The translations under genes and the position numbers were made by a program. Of a DNA stretch of 64,000 bases, positions 1 through 9,516 are shown piece by piece (positions within the stretch are counted from its first letter, which is position 1; the number at the start of each line of letters is the position of its first letter). The notes under the pieces are model-generated. The model was not told the DNA's origin. It made no database searches and worked only from the letters and a program-made list of their open reading frames with translations. Origin of the DNA: Hyphomicrobiales bacterium (lineage in GTDB: Bacteria > Pseudomonadota > Alphaproteobacteria > Rhizobiales > Rhizobiaceae); assembly GCA_900472785.1 (NCBI GenBank), contig UCJH01000018.1, forward strand, positions 41,805 through 105,804. The letters are read 5' to 3'.

Positions 1-452
1 CGAGTCTCAAGGTTCTCCATTCTTTCCGCATCGTCCGGTTCGATGTGATCATAGCCGAAAAGATGCAAAAATCCATGCACGAGAAGATGGGTCAGATGTG
101 CGTCGAAGGGCTTGTCCAGCTCTTGCGCCTCGCGCACCAGCGTCTCATGCGCGAGGATGATATCACCGAGCATGGGGCCGGGACGCTTTCCCGGCGTGAT
201 CGGATAGGCGGGAAAGGAAAGCACGTTGGTGGGCTTGTCCTGACTGCGCCACTCAGCGTTGATCGCCCGGATGGCGGCATCGTCGGTAAACACCAGCGAC
301 ACCTCGGTCGGCATCTTCGGAAACGGCTGCTTCTCCACACGTTTCAGGAATGCGGCGCTCCCGCCCAGCACCCTTTGGCACAGAGTGTCGAGTTCTTCCT
401 CGGAGGGCCAAGCACCCTCCTCCACGCTGATCTGAATATCCAGGGCCGTCAT
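1..452 (-). CDS. ybeY: Endoribonuclease YbeY (rRNA maturation factor), 3' end cut by window edge
   Basis: Single-strand-specific, metal-dependent endoribonuclease used in 16S rRNA 3'-end maturation and ribosome quality control. The frame reads MTALDIQISVEEG at the start and, near the cut end, HLLVHGFLHLFGYDH, the H3XH5XH zinc-binding motif that defines UPF0054/YbeY. About 150 codons are visible and the stop is beyond base 1. The ATG at 452 gives the usual N-terminus for the family. It follows phoH by 17 bases on the same strand, the standard phoH-ybeY order, so the two are probably co-transcribed. Confidence 0.93.
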   Translation of the reverse strand, partial: MTALDIQISVEEGAWPSEEELDTLCQRVLGGSAAFLKRVEKQPFPKMPTEVSLVFTDDAAIRAINAEWRSQDKPTNVLSFPAYPITPGKRPGPMLGDIILAHETLVREAQELDKPFDAHLTHLLVHGFLHLFGYDHIEPDDAERMENLET

Positions 453-469
453 GGCTGTCGGCGGCCGCC

Positions 470-1525
470 TCAGCGGTCGCCCTGCTCGCTTTCGTCATGA
501 ACGGCGGTCTGCGCCTCATAGGCACGCACGATGCGGGCGACCATCGGATGGCGAACGACATCGACATCCTTGAACCGCGTGACCGCGACGCCCTCGACCC
601 CCTTGAGGATCTGCAGCGCCTCGACCAGGCCGGACTTGACGCCGCGCGGAAGGTCGACCTGGCTCGGATCGCCGGTCACGATCATGCGGCCGTTTTCGCC
701 GAGACGCGTCAGAAACATCTTCATCTGCATGGATGTCGTGTTTTGCGCCTCGTCGAGGATGACGACGGCATTGCCGAGCGTGCGGCCGCGCATGAAGGCG
801 AGCGGAGCAATTTCGATGACACCGGCGGTGATCGCACGCTCGACCTTGTCGCCAGGCATCATGTCGTAGAGGGCATCATAGAGCGGACGCAGATAGGGAT
901 CGACCTTGTCCTTCATGTCGCCGGGCAGGAAGCCAAGCCGTTCGCCGGCCTCGACGGCCGGGCGCGACAGCACGATGCGGTCAACCGCGCCGCGTTCCAG
1001 AAGCTGTGCCGCATGGGCGACGGCGAGATAGGTCTTGCCGGTGCCGGCCGGGCCGACGCCGAAGACGAGCTCGGAGCGTTCCAGCGCCCGCATGTAGACG
1101 TCCTGCGTCGGCGTGCGGGCCGCGATGGTCTTCTTGCGGGTGGAGATTTGCGCGAGGTTCAGCTTGGCCTTGCGCTCCATGGTCGGCAGTTGCAGCTGGT
1201 CGTCGGCTGCCATCGCCATGCGGATCGCGCCTTCGACATCGGAGGTTTCGATCGACCCGCCATTTTGCAGCCGTCCATAGAGATAATCGAGTGCGCGCCG
1301 GGCCTGATTGGTCGCGGGAATATCGCCGGAGATGGAAACGGAATTGCCGCGCGGACGCGCATCGACATGCAGCCGCTCTTCGATCAGCTTGAGGTTCTGA
1401 TCGAACTGACCGAACAGTTCGCTGGCATACCGGTTATTCTCGAATGTCAGCACGAAGTGATTGGCGTCTGTCGCAGATGTCTTTGACTGGCGCGGCGAGG
1501 ATGAAACCAATTCGTGTCCGTTCAA
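470..1525 (-). CDS. phoH: PhoH family ATPase
   Basis: Cytoplasmic P-loop ATPase of the PhoH/PhoL family, generally associated with RNA metabolism and encoded next to ybeY. The 351-residue product has Walker A GPAGTGKT at about 158-165 and Walker B VVILDEAQ ending near 261; the first ~110 residues form the KH-like N-terminal part usual for the long type. The start is TTG at 1525, preceded by AAGGAG about nine bases upstream; no ATG lies near it. It begins 30 bases after miaB. The exact substrate is not settled for the family. Confidence 0.93.
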   Translation of the reverse strand: MNGHELVSSSPRQSKTSATDANHFVLTFENNRYASELFGQFDQNLKLIEERLHVDARPRGNSVSISGDIPATNQARRALDYLYGRLQNGGSIETSDVEGAIRMAMAADDQLQLPTMERKAKLNLAQISTRKKTIAARTPTQDVYMRALERSELVFGVGPAGTGKTYLAVAHAAQLLERGAVDRIVLSRPAVEAGERLGFLPGDMKDKVDPYLRPLYDALYDMMPGDKVERAITAGVIEIAPLAFMRGRTLGNAVVILDEAQNTTSMQMKMFLTRLGENGRMIVTGDPSQVDLPRGVKSGLVEALQILKGVEGVAVTRFKDVDVVRHPMVARIVRAYEAQTAVHDESEQGDR

Positions 1526-1555
1526 GCGGTCAGGCTCCTTTGCGTGAACAGGCCC

Positions 1556-2956
1556 CTAGCTGATCGTCTCGGCGAAAAGGCTGTTGGGGCCAGCACCGGT
1601 GATTCGTACCTTTATAATGTCACCGATTTGCGATGCTTTTGCATCAACATTCACAGACTGCAGCCATGGCGAGCGCCCGATCAACTGCCCCGACATGCGG
1701 CCCGGCTTCTCCAGAAGCAGGTCGATTTCGCGTCCGATACAGGCCTCAGCAAAGGCCCGCTGCTGGGAAAGAAGCAAGTCCTGCAATCTTTCCAAACGCT
1801 TGGCTTTGACGTCTTCCGGCACTTGGCCATCAAGGTCGGCGCCTGGCGTGCCGGGACGGGTCGAATATTTGAACGAAAATGCCTGTGCATAACCGATGGT
1901 CTCGACCAGCCGCATCGTGTCCTCGAAGTCTTCGTCGGTCTCCCCCGGGAAGCCGACGATGAAATCGCCGGACATGGCGATATCCGGACGGGCCGCCTTG
2001 ATCCGCTCGACCAGCGCAATGTATTCGGCCGTCGTGTGGCGCCGGTTCATGGCTTTCAGGATGCGATCGGAGCCCGACTGGATCGGCAGGTGCAGATAGG
2101 GCATCAGTTGCGGCAGGTCGCGATGCGCCTCGATCAGCGTGGCGTCCATGTCGCGCGGATGGCTCGTGGTGTAGCGCAGGCGCGCAAGACCGTCGATTTC
2201 GGCCAGTCGATGCAGAAGCTCGCCCAGCCCCCATTCCGCGCCATCGGCGCCGACGCCATGCCAGGCATTGACGTTCTGTCCGAGCAGGGTGATTTCCCGA
2301 ACGCCGGCCTCGACCAGCTTGCTCGCCTCAGCCATGATCTGGGCAACAGGTCGAGACACTTCCGAGCCGCGCGTATAGGGAACGACGCAGAAGGTGCAGA
2401 ACTTGTCGCAGCCTTCCTGCACGGTTAGGAATGCTGTCACGCCTCGCGCCCTGGTCTTTGCCTTGTCCGGCGACGGCAGATGTTCGAACTTGTCCTCGAT
2501 GGCATAGTCGGTTTCCAGCACGCGCTCGCCGCGCCGCACGCGCTTCAGGGCGTCGGGAAGCCGGTGGTAGGTCTGCGGCCCGATGACGAGATCGACGGCC
2601 GGCGCCCGGCGGAGAATTTCGTCGCCCTCGGCCTGCGCCACGCAGCCGGCAACGCCGATCATCATCTCGCGACCCTCGCCGGCCTTTTTCTTCTTCAGGT
2701 CGCGCAGGCGCCCGAGCGCCGAATAGACCTTTTCGGCTGCCTTCTCGCGGATGTGACAGGTATTCAGCAGGACAAGATCGGCGTCTTCCATAACGTCGGT
2801 CGAGACATAGCCGTCCTTGGCCAGCGCGTCCGTCATCCGGTCGGAATCGTAGACGTTCATCTGACAGCCGTAGGTCTTGACGAAAACCTTGCGGACCGGC
2901 GGGATTTCCGCAGCCGTTTCGGGCTTTGCGGACAAAATGGCGATTTCCTGTGTCAT
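1556..2956 (-). CDS. miaB: tRNA-2-methylthio-N6-dimethylallyladenosine synthase MiaB
   Basis: Radical-SAM methylthiotransferase that adds the 2-methylthio group to i6A37 in tRNAs reading UNN codons. About 466 residues. The N-terminal UPF0004 domain begins [15 protein letters not shown] and supplies the first Fe-S cluster; the radical SAM motif is CDKFCTFC; a TRAM domain forms the C-terminus (ending [15 protein letters not shown]). The frame is open upstream, but the ATG at 2956 (MTQEIAILS) gives a normal N-terminus and the upstream part is low-complexity, so I chose it. It lies between the acyltransferase gene and phoH on the same strand. Confidence 0.95.
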   Translation of the reverse strand: MTQEIAILSAKPETAAEIPPVRKVFVKTYGCQMNVYDSDRMTDALAKDGYVSTDVMEDADLVLLNTCHIREKAAEKVYSALGRLRDLKKKKAGEGREMMIGVAGCVAQAEGDEILRRAPAVDLVIGPQTYHRLPDALKRVRRGERVLETDYAIEDKFEHLPSPDKAKTRARGVTAFLTVQEGCDKFCTFCVVPYTRGSEVSRPVAQIMAEASKLVEAGVREITLLGQNVNAWHGVGADGAEWGLGELLHRLAEIDGLARLRYTTSHPRDMDATLIEAHRDLPQLMPYLHLPIQSGSDRILKAMNRRHTTAEYIALVERIKAARPDIAMSGDFIVGFPGETDEDFEDTMRLVETIGYAQAFSFKYSTRPGTPGADLDGQVPEDVKAKRLERLQDLLLSQQRAFAEACIGREIDLLLEKPGRMSGQLIGRSPWLQSVNVDAKASQIGDIIKVRITGAGPNSLFAETIS

Positions 2957-3011
2957 GGCCGGTTCCTTAGAGCAACGAGGGCCAAAATTGAAGCCCCCTC
3001 CTGCCGGCGCT

Positions 3012-3800
3012 TCAGCGCCCGCGCAGCTTGAGGCCAAGCATCGCGCGTATTCGCGTCTCGATCTCGCGGCTGACCTGCTTGCGATTGCTTGTTGCGGTAT
3101 AGGTGACCTCTTCGCCGAACGTGACATCGACGTCCATGGCCCCCTCGCGCAGGACGCCGATCAGATGCGGTGCGAGGCCGATATCGCCCGGCCAGGCCGC
3201 CACCGGCCGGTGATACCGCCCCATCGGCATGCCGTGAATACCGGTATAGGCGATCGCCACCGGCTGGACATGCACGACGCCGGTCGGCGAGTGCGGAACG
3301 GCAGAGGCCGCAGCGCCGAACAGCGAGGTTTTCACTTCCAGCAACCGGTTGCCGTCCGAGGTCGTCCCCTCGGGGAAGAGGACGACGATCTCGCCGGCCG
3401 CCAGCCGCTGGCCGATCTCGTTCACCTGCGTGCCGGTGGTGCGCTTGTGATCGCGATCGATGAAGATGGTTGCCTGCAATCGGGCGAGAAGGCCGAAGAC
3501 CGGCCATTTTTTTACATCCGACTTGGCGACGAAAACCACGTCGGCAATCGAGCCCAGCACAAGAATGTCTTTCCAGGTTGCATGGTTCGAGACGAGAAGC
3601 AGCGGCCGCTGCCGATCGGGCGCGCCGTGAACCTTCACGCGAATGCCGACCAGCGCGCAGGCCAGCCGATGCCAGTAGCGTGGCAAGGTCCGGCGGGCGG
3701 GTCGGTCGAGCCAGAGCAGCAGCACTTGCAGCGGCGCCAGAACCAGCGTCGCCAGCGACAGGAGAAGCATCGCCAGGATGATGCGCGTCCAGTTGATCAC
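3012..3800 (-). CDS. olsA: Lyso-ornithine lipid / lysophosphatidate acyltransferase (PlsC family)
   Basis: Membrane-bound 1-acyl-sn-glycerol-3-phosphate acyltransferase family protein. An N-terminal hydrophobic helix ([24 protein letters not shown] is spread over the first ~25 residues) is followed by catalytic NHATWKD (NHX4D) and FPEGTTS boxes. In Sinorhizobium the gene next to miaB is olsA, which acylates lyso-ornithine lipid; position and homology support that here, and olsB lies 14 kb away in this window. The start is uncertain: GTG at 3800 puts the helix at the N-terminus, and GTG at 3833 adds 11 residues. A general PlsC role in phosphatidate synthesis cannot be excluded. Confidence 0.85.
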   Translation of the reverse strand: MINWTRIILAMLLLSLATLVLAPLQVLLLWLDRPARRTLPRYWHRLACALVGIRVKVHGAPDRQRPLLLVSNHATWKDILVLGSIADVVFVAKSDVKKWPVFGLLARLQATIFIDRDHKRTTGTQVNEIGQRLAAGEIVVLFPEGTTSDGNRLLEVKTSLFGAAASAVPHSPTGVVHVQPVAIAYTGIHGMPMGRYHRPVAAWPGDIGLAPHLIGVLREGAMDVDVTFGEEVTYTATSNRKQVSREIETRIRAMLGLKLRGR

Positions 3801-3875
3801 AAAGACGCCCTTCGCCCGCAGAACCGGCGGCACGACCGCGATGCAATGCGATCTCCTGCGAAACCGGCTTTCGAG

Positions 3876-4373
3876 CTAGGCAAGGTCGAGCCTCATGACT
3901 AGGGCTGCCGTGCGGGCGCCGGCGGCGCTCTGGTAATAGGCGCGGCGCTCGCCGACCTTCAGGAAACCCAGCTTGCGGTACAGTCCCAGCGCCGCCGCAT
4001 TGGTTTCGTCGACCTCCAGGAACATCGTCTCCGCATTCTTCGAACGCGCTTCGCGCACCGCCGCCTGCATCAGCCGCCAGCCAAGACCGGCGCGGCCATA
4101 GCGGCCGTCCACGCCGATCGTCAGGATTTCGGCCTCGCCGGCCGCAACGCGCGCCAGAACGAAGCCGGCTGTCACAGGGCGGCTCCCGGCGTTGCTCTGC
4201 CGTGCGACGAAACCGAAGACCGTGTTCTGCACGAGCAGCGCATGCAGTTCGCCGTCGCTCCAGGAGGGTGTGAAGCGCATTTTGTGAATGGCAGCCGCGC
4301 ACGGCAGATCCGCCGTGTTCATGGCGAACATGTCGAATTCCGGCTTGCGAATGAAATAGTCCGTCAGTGACAT
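3876..4373 (-). CDS. rimI: Ribosomal-protein-S18-alanine N-acetyltransferase-like GNAT protein
   Basis: GNAT acetyltransferase of about 165 residues. The acetyl-CoA motif is seen as ILTIGVDGRYGRAGLGWRLM, followed by FLEVDETNAAALGLYRKLGF, the RimI signature. RimI acetylates the N-terminal alanine of S18 in enterobacteria; the alphaproteobacterial homologue next to tsaB is assigned by family and position. The ATG at 4373 lies one base after the tsaB stop codon, so the pair is tightly coupled. The C-terminal residues ALVMRLDLA are followed by the acyltransferase gene. Confidence 0.9.
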   Translation of the reverse strand: MSLTDYFIRKPEFDMFAMNTADLPCAAAIHKMRFTPSWSDGELHALLVQNTVFGFVARQSNAGSRPVTAGFVLARVAAGEAEILTIGVDGRYGRAGLGWRLMQAAVREARSKNAETMFLEVDETNAAALGLYRKLGFLKVGERRAYYQSAAGARTAALVMRLDLA

Positions 4374-4374
4374 C

Positions 4375-5040
4375 TCACGCTCGTGCCACGGCAAAGCCGA
4401 GTTGCGGCTTGGCGTCCGGGCCTCTCAGATATAGTGGCGTTGGCTTGCCGAGGGCTGGATCGGCGATCGCGCCGAGGCGCGCAACGACACCGATATCCGC
4501 CAGATACCGCGGCGCATCCGTCTCGACGTCCGCGCCGAGCAAAAGCGATCGCGCCGATCCGCAGATCAAGCCCTCGAAACCGGACGCCAGACGGCGGGCT
4601 TCGCCGATCTCGTAGGCTTGCGGTGCGGAAACCTCCGTACCCGTGGCATCAAACATCTGGCCATAGACCTCGTCGCGCTTGGCATCCATCGCCGCAAAAA
4701 CCGAATGGCCGGGATGTGCCTCGCGCGCGGCGCGCGCCAAAACCGCAAGGCTGGATACGCCGACGGCGGGAACGGCGAGCGCCAAGGAAAAGCCCCGAGC
4801 GGCGGCGACCCCGACCCGAATGCCGGTGAAGGATCCGGGGCCAATGGTCACCGCAATCCGTTCGATCTGCGAAAGCGTCTTGCCGCTTCCGGCCAAGGCC
4901 TCATCGATGAAGGCCATCAACTGTTCCGCGTGGCCGCGGCCAATATCCGCGCCGGCGCTGGCCAGCACGACATCGCCATCGCTGTCATAGGCAGCAGCAA
5001 AGCAACCGGTTCCGGCCGTATCGAGCGCAAGAACGATCAT
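4375..5040 (-). CDS. tsaB: tRNA threonylcarbamoyladenosine synthase subunit TsaB
   Basis: Scaffold subunit (YeaZ) of the TsaBDE complex that makes t6A37 in ANN-decoding tRNAs. 221 residues of the ASKHA fold: MIVLALDTAGTGCFAA is the phosphate-1 loop, and AVTIGPGSFTGIRVG the hallmark GPGSFTGxR motif near residue 65-75. The length matches the family. It starts with ATG at 5040, 48 bases after the Nfu gene, and runs directly into rimI, the usual tsaB-rimI pair. Confidence 0.94.
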   Translation of the reverse strand: MIVLALDTAGTGCFAAAYDSDGDVVLASAGADIGRGHAEQLMAFIDEALAGSGKTLSQIERIAVTIGPGSFTGIRVGVAAARGFSLALAVPAVGVSSLAVLARAAREAHPGHSVFAAMDAKRDEVYGQMFDATGTEVSAPQAYEIGEARRLASGFEGLICGSARSLLLGADVETDAPRYLADIGVVARLGAIADPALGKPTPLYLRGPDAKPQLGFAVARA

Positions 5041-5088
5041 TGCAGCAGCAAGGATACGGATGGCGTCGGCGTCGATGGCATCATCGGA

Positions 5089-5658
5089 TCAGACCGCTTC
5101 GACGGCCTGAACTTCGGGAATGAAGTGGTGCAAGAGGTTCTGGACCCCGTGCTTCAGCGTTGCCGTCGAAGACGGGCAGCCGGAGCATGCGCCCTTCATG
5201 TTGAGGAAGACTGTGCCGTCGCGGAAGCCCTTGAAGGTGATGTCGCCGCCGTCCTGCGCCACCGCTGGACGCACGCGGGTCTCGAGCAGTTCCTTGATCG
5301 TCGCGACGATGGTTTCGTCGCCGGCTGCAAAGAACTCGCCTTCGACGTCATCGGCATCGTCGCTTGCACCGGCAATCGCCATGACCGGCTGGCCGGACAT
5401 GAAGTGCTCCATGATCGAGCCGAGAATGGCCGGCTTCAGGTGCTGCCACTCCTGCGCTTCCTTGGTCACGGTGACGAAATCATAGCCGAAGAACACGCCG
5501 GTGACGCCGGGAACGGCAAACAGGCGGGCGGCGAGCGGCGAGCCGGCCGCAGCCTCTTCCGCGTCGAGGAATTCGGCCGTGCCATGTTCCATGACGACCT
5601 TCCCGGGCAGGAACTTCAGCGTGGCGGGATTTGGCGTGGCTTCGGTCTGGATGAACAT
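5089..5658 (-). CDS. Nfu-type Fe-S cluster carrier protein (Nfu_N + NifU-like domains)
   Basis: 189 residues. The N-terminal Nfu_N domain begins MFIQTEATPNPATLKFLPG; the C-terminal NifU-like domain carries GACSGCPSS, whose CxxC pair binds a [4Fe-4S] cluster between two subunits. Proteins of this layout pass clusters to apo-proteins. The ATG at 5658 matches the conserved start; an in-frame extension to 5715 is poor. It is the NFU-scaffold type, not the nitrogenase-specific NifU, which has an extra N-terminal IscU domain that is absent here. Confidence 0.92.
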   Translation of the reverse strand: MFIQTEATPNPATLKFLPGKVVMEHGTAEFLDAEEAAAGSPLAARLFAVPGVTGVFFGYDFVTVTKEAQEWQHLKPAILGSIMEHFMSGQPVMAIAGASDDADDVEGEFFAAGDETIVATIKELLETRVRPAVAQDGGDITFKGFRDGTVFLNMKGACSGCPSSTATLKHGVQNLLHHFIPEVQAVEAV

Positions 5659-5790
5659 ATCGGTCTCCGCGTCAGCCGGGATCGTCGCGCGACCGGCTTG
5701 TTTAGAATAATTCAAAAGAATATAAGCGCATTGCAGAGCGCCTTCAAGAGCCGAGGTGCCGGCTTTTGCAACCCGCCGGACGGATTTTCC

Positions 5791-6282
5791 TCAGCTCAGC
5801 GCGTCGATTTCCTCGTTGGTCAGAAGATCGGGAATGACCGTGACCGGGATCGGAAAGGCTGCGGCCTTGCCGGCGATCGACGAGACGAGCGGCCCTGGTC
5901 CATCCTTGGCGGAGCCGGATGCAAGCACCAGAATGGCGATATCTCGGTCTTCCTCGATCAGCGCGTGGATCTGCTCGGCGGCGAGCCCTTCGCGGATCAC
6001 CATTTCCGGCTCGATGCCGATCGTCTCGCGCACCGTCTGGGCGACCTTGGCGAGGACCGCTTCCGCTTCCTCGCGCGCCTCGGCGCGCATGATCCCCTCG
6101 ACGCCCAGCCATTGCTGGAAATCTCCGTCTGCGATCACATAGAGCAGAACGAGCCCGCCATTCGAATTCTTGGCACGCAGGCCGGCATAATGAACAGCAC
6201 GGCCACATTCGGGGGTATCGTCGATCACCGCCATGAACTTGCGGCGGTGACCTTCCAGTCTTGAGAGTCTTGTTGAAACCAT
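5791..6282 (-). CDS. Universal stress protein (UspA family)
   Basis: 163-residue single Usp domain. The N-terminal strand KFMAVIDDTPECGRAVHYAG and the C-terminal ILVLASGSAKDGPGPLVSSIAGKAA match the Usp fold, the latter covering the G-2x-G-9x-G(S/T) ATP-loop region, though the spacing is imperfect so nucleotide binding is uncertain. It sits between trpS and the Nfu gene on the same strand with about 50- and 130-base gaps. A stress role is assigned by family only. Confidence 0.87.
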   Translation of the reverse strand: MVSTRLSRLEGHRRKFMAVIDDTPECGRAVHYAGLRAKNSNGGLVLLYVIADGDFQQWLGVEGIMRAEAREEAEAVLAKVAQTVRETIGIEPEMVIREGLAAEQIHALIEEDRDIAILVLASGSAKDGPGPLVSSIAGKAAAFPIPVTVIPDLLTNEEIDALS

Positions 6283-6336
6283 GGCCGAACTTTTACACCC
6301 GTTCCGGACGGCTGCAAGAGGTCTTTTTCATGCCGC

Positions 6337-7401
6337 CTACTGCAGGAAGCCGATGATCTCGCGCACCTGCTTCATGGTCTTTTCGGCCCGGGCACGCGCC
6401 CTCTCGCCACCGTTGCGCAGGATACCGTCAATATGGCTGGTATCGTCCATCAGCCGGCGCATTTCGCCGGTTATCGGCGCGAGCACGGCGACGGAGAGAT
6501 CAACCAGCGCCGGCTTGAACACCGAAAACTGCTGGCCGCCGAATTCCGACAGCACCTGTTCCTTGGTCTTGTCGGACAGGGCCGCATAGATGCCGACGAG
6601 ATTGTCGGCCTCGGGCCGGCCCTTCAGGCCGTCGACCTCGCTCGGAAGCGCATCCGGATCGGTCTTGGCCTTGCGGATCTTCTTGGAGATGGTCTCGGCG
6701 TCGTCCATCAGGTTGACGCGCGACAAGTCCGACGCATCCGATTTCGACATCTTCTTGGTGCCGTCGCGCAACGACATCACGCGCGGCGCCGGACCGTCGA
6801 TCAGCGGCTCGACGGTCGGGAAAAAGGCATGCACCGCCTCTTCGCCCACCATGGTGTCGATGCCGTGGCCGGCACGGCGGATATGTTCGGAGAAGTCATT
6901 GTTAAACTTCTGGGCGATATCGCGGGCCAGTTCCAGATGCTGCTTCTGGTCGTCACCAACCGGCACGTGGGTGGCGCGATAGACGAGGATGTCGGCGGCC
7001 ATCAGGCTCGGATAGGCGAAAAGGCCCAGCGACGCATTTTCGCGGTCCTTGCCGGCCTTGTCCTTGAACTGGGTCATGCGGTTCATCCAGCCGATACGCG
7101 CGACGCAATTGAAGATCCAGGCAAGTTCGGCGTGCTGCGGCACCGCCGACTGGTTGAAGACGATATGCTTTTTGGGATCGATGCCCGAGGCGATGAAGGC
7201 GGCGGCGATCGCCCGGATCTGGCCGGGCATGTCGTCATGAACCAGCTGCGCGGTGATCGCGTGCAGATCGACGACGCAATAGATGCAGTCGTTGTTTTCC
7301 TGCAGCGCCACGAACTTGCGGATCGCACCGAGATAATTGCCGAGATGCAGATTGCCCGTCGGCTGGACGCCGGAGAAAACGAGCGGCTGGAAGTCTGACA
7401 T
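6337..7401 (-). CDS. trpS: Tryptophan--tRNA ligase
   Basis: Class I aminoacyl-tRNA synthetase charging tRNA-Trp. 354 residues. [18 protein letters not shown] contains the HIGH-equivalent HLGN; the KMSKS loop is present as KKMSKSDAS; the C-terminal helical part ends REIIGFLQ. The ATG at 7401 gives [11 protein letters not shown], the conserved start; the frame stays open further upstream but that part overlaps the neighbouring VOC gene and is not coding-like. No leader peptide or T-box is visible in the 116 bases upstream. Confidence 0.96.
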   Translation of the reverse strand: MSDFQPLVFSGVQPTGNLHLGNYLGAIRKFVALQENNDCIYCVVDLHAITAQLVHDDMPGQIRAIAAAFIASGIDPKKHIVFNQSAVPQHAELAWIFNCVARIGWMNRMTQFKDKAGKDRENASLGLFAYPSLMAADILVYRATHVPVGDDQKQHLELARDIAQKFNNDFSEHIRRAGHGIDTMVGEEAVHAFFPTVEPLIDGPAPRVMSLRDGTKKMSKSDASDLSRVNLMDDAETISKKIRKAKTDPDALPSEVDGLKGRPEADNLVGIYAALSDKTKEQVLSEFGGQQFSVFKPALVDLSVAVLAPITGEMRRLMDDTSHIDGILRNGGERARARAEKTMKQVREIIGFLQ

Positions 7402-7517
7402 GATGTCCTCGATCTGGCTTGTGGAGGGCCGGGTATACCGAAACTCGTCTGCGTTGATATTGGCGGCGCTTATGCACGGGCAGTGCCTGCCGATCAAGGG
7501 AAAACACGGAGGCCCTG

Positions 7518-7910
7518 TCAGCCCGCGGGCTGCAGCAGATCCCAGCTGTTGCCGAACGGATCGACAAAGACGGCCACCGTCCCGTAGGGCTCGCGGCGCG
7601 GCTCCTCGAGGAAGACGACTCCCTTTTCCAGCATGGCCGCATGATCGCGGGCAAAATCGTCGGTGAACAGGAAGAAGCCGACGCGTCCGCCGGCCTGGTT
7701 GCCGATCGCCGCGTCCTGCCGGGCACCCTCGGCCTTCGCAATCACCAGCGCCGTTTCCACGGCCCCTTTTGGCCGGACGACGACCCAGCGCTTGCCGTCT
7801 CCCATATCGGTATCGTCCAGCAGGTCGAAGCCGAGGCTGCCGCAATAAAAGGCGATGGCGGCGTCGTAGTCCGGGACCACCAGGGCGATACGGGCAATGA
7901 CCTGCTTCAT
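7518..7910 (-). CDS. VOC-family (glyoxalase/bleomycin-resistance fold) protein
   Basis: 130 residues with the two-module VOC fold: [28 protein letters not shown] at the N-terminus and [19 protein letters not shown] at the C-terminus. The terminal PFGN-W-L stretch is typical of metal-binding members, but the metal and substrate cannot be read from the sequence. The gene starts ten bases after murJ's stop codon, so it is probably co-transcribed with murJ. Confidence 0.85.
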   Translation of the reverse strand: MKQVIARIALVVPDYDAAIAFYCGSLGFDLLDDTDMGDGKRWVVVRPKGAVETALVIAKAEGARQDAAIGNQAGGRVGFFLFTDDFARDHAAMLEKGVVFLEEPRREPYGTVAVFVDPFGNSWDLLQPAG

Positions 7911-7920
7911 GCCGGCCCCC

Positions 7921-9516
7921 TCAGAGATCGGCCGGCGGCAAGGGGTCGGCTGCTACCGCCTTGCGCTTCATGTTACGGCGGATCATCGACAGGTCGGCGC
8001 CGCCGATCAGGAAGGCGACGCTGAAATAGATCACCATTGCAAGGCCGATCAGCATCATCAGGGCGGCAAGCTGCACGAACAGCGACGACTGCGGCGCCAG
8101 CCAGCCGGCAAGAGCCAGCGAGGCATAATTCAACGCGACGGCCATGATGACCGTCGCCACGATGAGCCGGAGCACGCGGCTGAAAAGCGCGCTTTCCCAG
8201 GTCCAGTGCCCGCGCCGGACCAGCGTGACGAAGAGGAGGATCGTGGTCACCCAGCCGGAGGTCGCTTCGGCAGTCGCGATGCCGCGCTCGGCAAACAGCG
8301 GAAACAGCGAGACGGCCAGCGCGCAATTGACAACCACGGAAATGCCGGTGATCTTCATCGGCGTGCTGGTGTCCTCGCGCGCGAAGAAACCCGGATTGAG
8401 CGCCTTGATCATCACGAAGGCCGGAAGCCCGAGACCGTAGATCGCCAGCGTCGCCGCCACCGTCGCGGTGGTATCGACCGAGAAGGCGCCGCGCTCGTAA
8501 AGCACCCGGACGATCTCGTCGGAAATCACCCAGAGCGCACCGGCAGCCGGCAATGTCAGGAAGAGCACGAATTCGAGCGAGCGGTTCTGCAGGTTCGCCG
8601 CTTCCTTGACATGGCCGCCGCGCAGCGCCCGCGACAATTCGGGAAGCAGGACGACACCGACGGCGATGCCGACCACGCCGAGCGGCAGCTGGTAGACCCG
8701 GTCGGCATATTGCAGGACGGAGATGGCTCCGTCCTTGGTCGAGGCGATCATCTGGCCGATAAGCTGGTTGATCTGGGTGATGCCCCCGGTAACCGCGGCC
8801 GGGAAGGCAAGCCAGAGCAGGCGCTTGACGTTGGGCGTAAGCCGCGGGCGCTTCAGCGCGAAGCTCATGCCCGCGGCGCGGACGCCGATGTAGAGGACGG
8901 CCATCTGCAGGAGGCCCGCGACCAGCACGCCCCAGGACAGATACCAGGCCGTCGCCAGCGGATCGGCACCTGTCCACAGTCCGTAGCCCAGCGCACCGAT
9001 GAGCGCGACGTTGAGGAAGATCGGCGCCACGGCGGCGGCGAAATAATGCTGCAGCGAATTCAGCATGCCCGACAGCATGGCCGTCAGCGACATGCACATG
9101 AGATAGGGAAACATGACGATCGACAGCTTGACCGTGATGTCGAACTTCGCCGTATCATCGACGAAGCCCGGCGCGATCACCCAGGCGACGATCCACGGCA
9201 TCGCCAGTTCCATGGCGATGGTGATCAACAGCAGCACCGAGAACAGCACACCCAGCACTTCCTCGGAGAAGCGCTTGGCGCCCTCGACGCCGTTGGCTTC
9301 GATCTCCTTGGCAAACAGCGGCACGAAGGCGGCATTGAACGCGCCTTCCGCGAACAGGCGGCGAAACAGGTTCGGAAACCGGAAAGCGGCATAAAAGGCA
9401 TCGGCCATCGGGCCTGTGCCGAGCGCCGCTGCCATCAGCGTTTCCCGCGCAAAACCGAGGAACCGGCTGCCGAGCGTGGCTCCGCCGACGGTTGCGAATT
9501 TCCGGACGAGACTCAT
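7921..9516 (-). CDS. murJ: Lipid II flippase MurJ (MviN)
   Basis: Inner-membrane MOP-superfamily protein that moves lipid II across the cytoplasmic membrane for peptidoglycan synthesis. 531 residues, hydrophobic throughout with about 14 helices, beginning [21 protein letters not shown], the conserved MurJ N-terminus. RNLFRRLF-like and [12 protein letters not shown] motifs follow within the first 70 residues. Its ATG overlaps the glnD stop as ATGA (9513-9516), so translation is coupled to glnD. Confidence 0.95.
   Translation of the reverse strand: MSLVRKFATVGGATLGSRFLGFARETLMAAALGTGPMADAFYAAFRFPNLFRRLFAEGAFNAAFVPLFAKEIEANGVEGAKRFSEEVLGVLFSVLLLITIAMELAMPWIVAWVIAPGFVDDTAKFDITVKLSIVMFPYLMCMSLTAMLSGMLNSLQHYFAAAVAPIFLNVALIGALGYGLWTGADPLATAWYLSWGVLVAGLLQMAVLYIGVRAAGMSFALKRPRLTPNVKRLLWLAFPAAVTGGITQINQLIGQMIASTKDGAISVLQYADRVYQLPLGVVGIAVGVVLLPELSRALRGGHVKEAANLQNRSLEFVLFLTLPAAGALWVISDEIVRVLYERGAFSVDTTATVAATLAIYGLGLPAFVMIKALNPGFFAREDTSTPMKITGISVVVNCALAVSLFPLFAERGIATAEATSGWVTTILLFVTLVRRGHWTWESALFSRVLRLIVATVIMAVALNYASLALAGWLAPQSSLFVQLAALMMLIGLAMVIYFSVAFLIGGADLSMIRRNMKRKAVAADPLPPADL

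Noticed and set aside
5089..5658. Nitrogenase-specific NifU
   Set aside because: The protein has the Nfu_N plus C-terminal NifU-like layout without the IscU-type domain, so it is a general Fe-S carrier and not evidence for a nif cluster here.
4618..6264. A very long plus-strand open frame (about 548 codons) opposite tsaB, the Nfu gene and usp
   Set aside because: It crosses three well-supported minus-strand genes, has no recognisable domain, and its amino-acid make-up (His, Arg, Gly, Asp-rich) is typical of frames antisense to GC-rich genes.
7402..7517. T-box or trp leader upstream of trpS
   Set aside because: No specifier stem, no T-box sequence and no Trp-rich leader peptide; such elements are also rare in Alphaproteobacteria for this gene.
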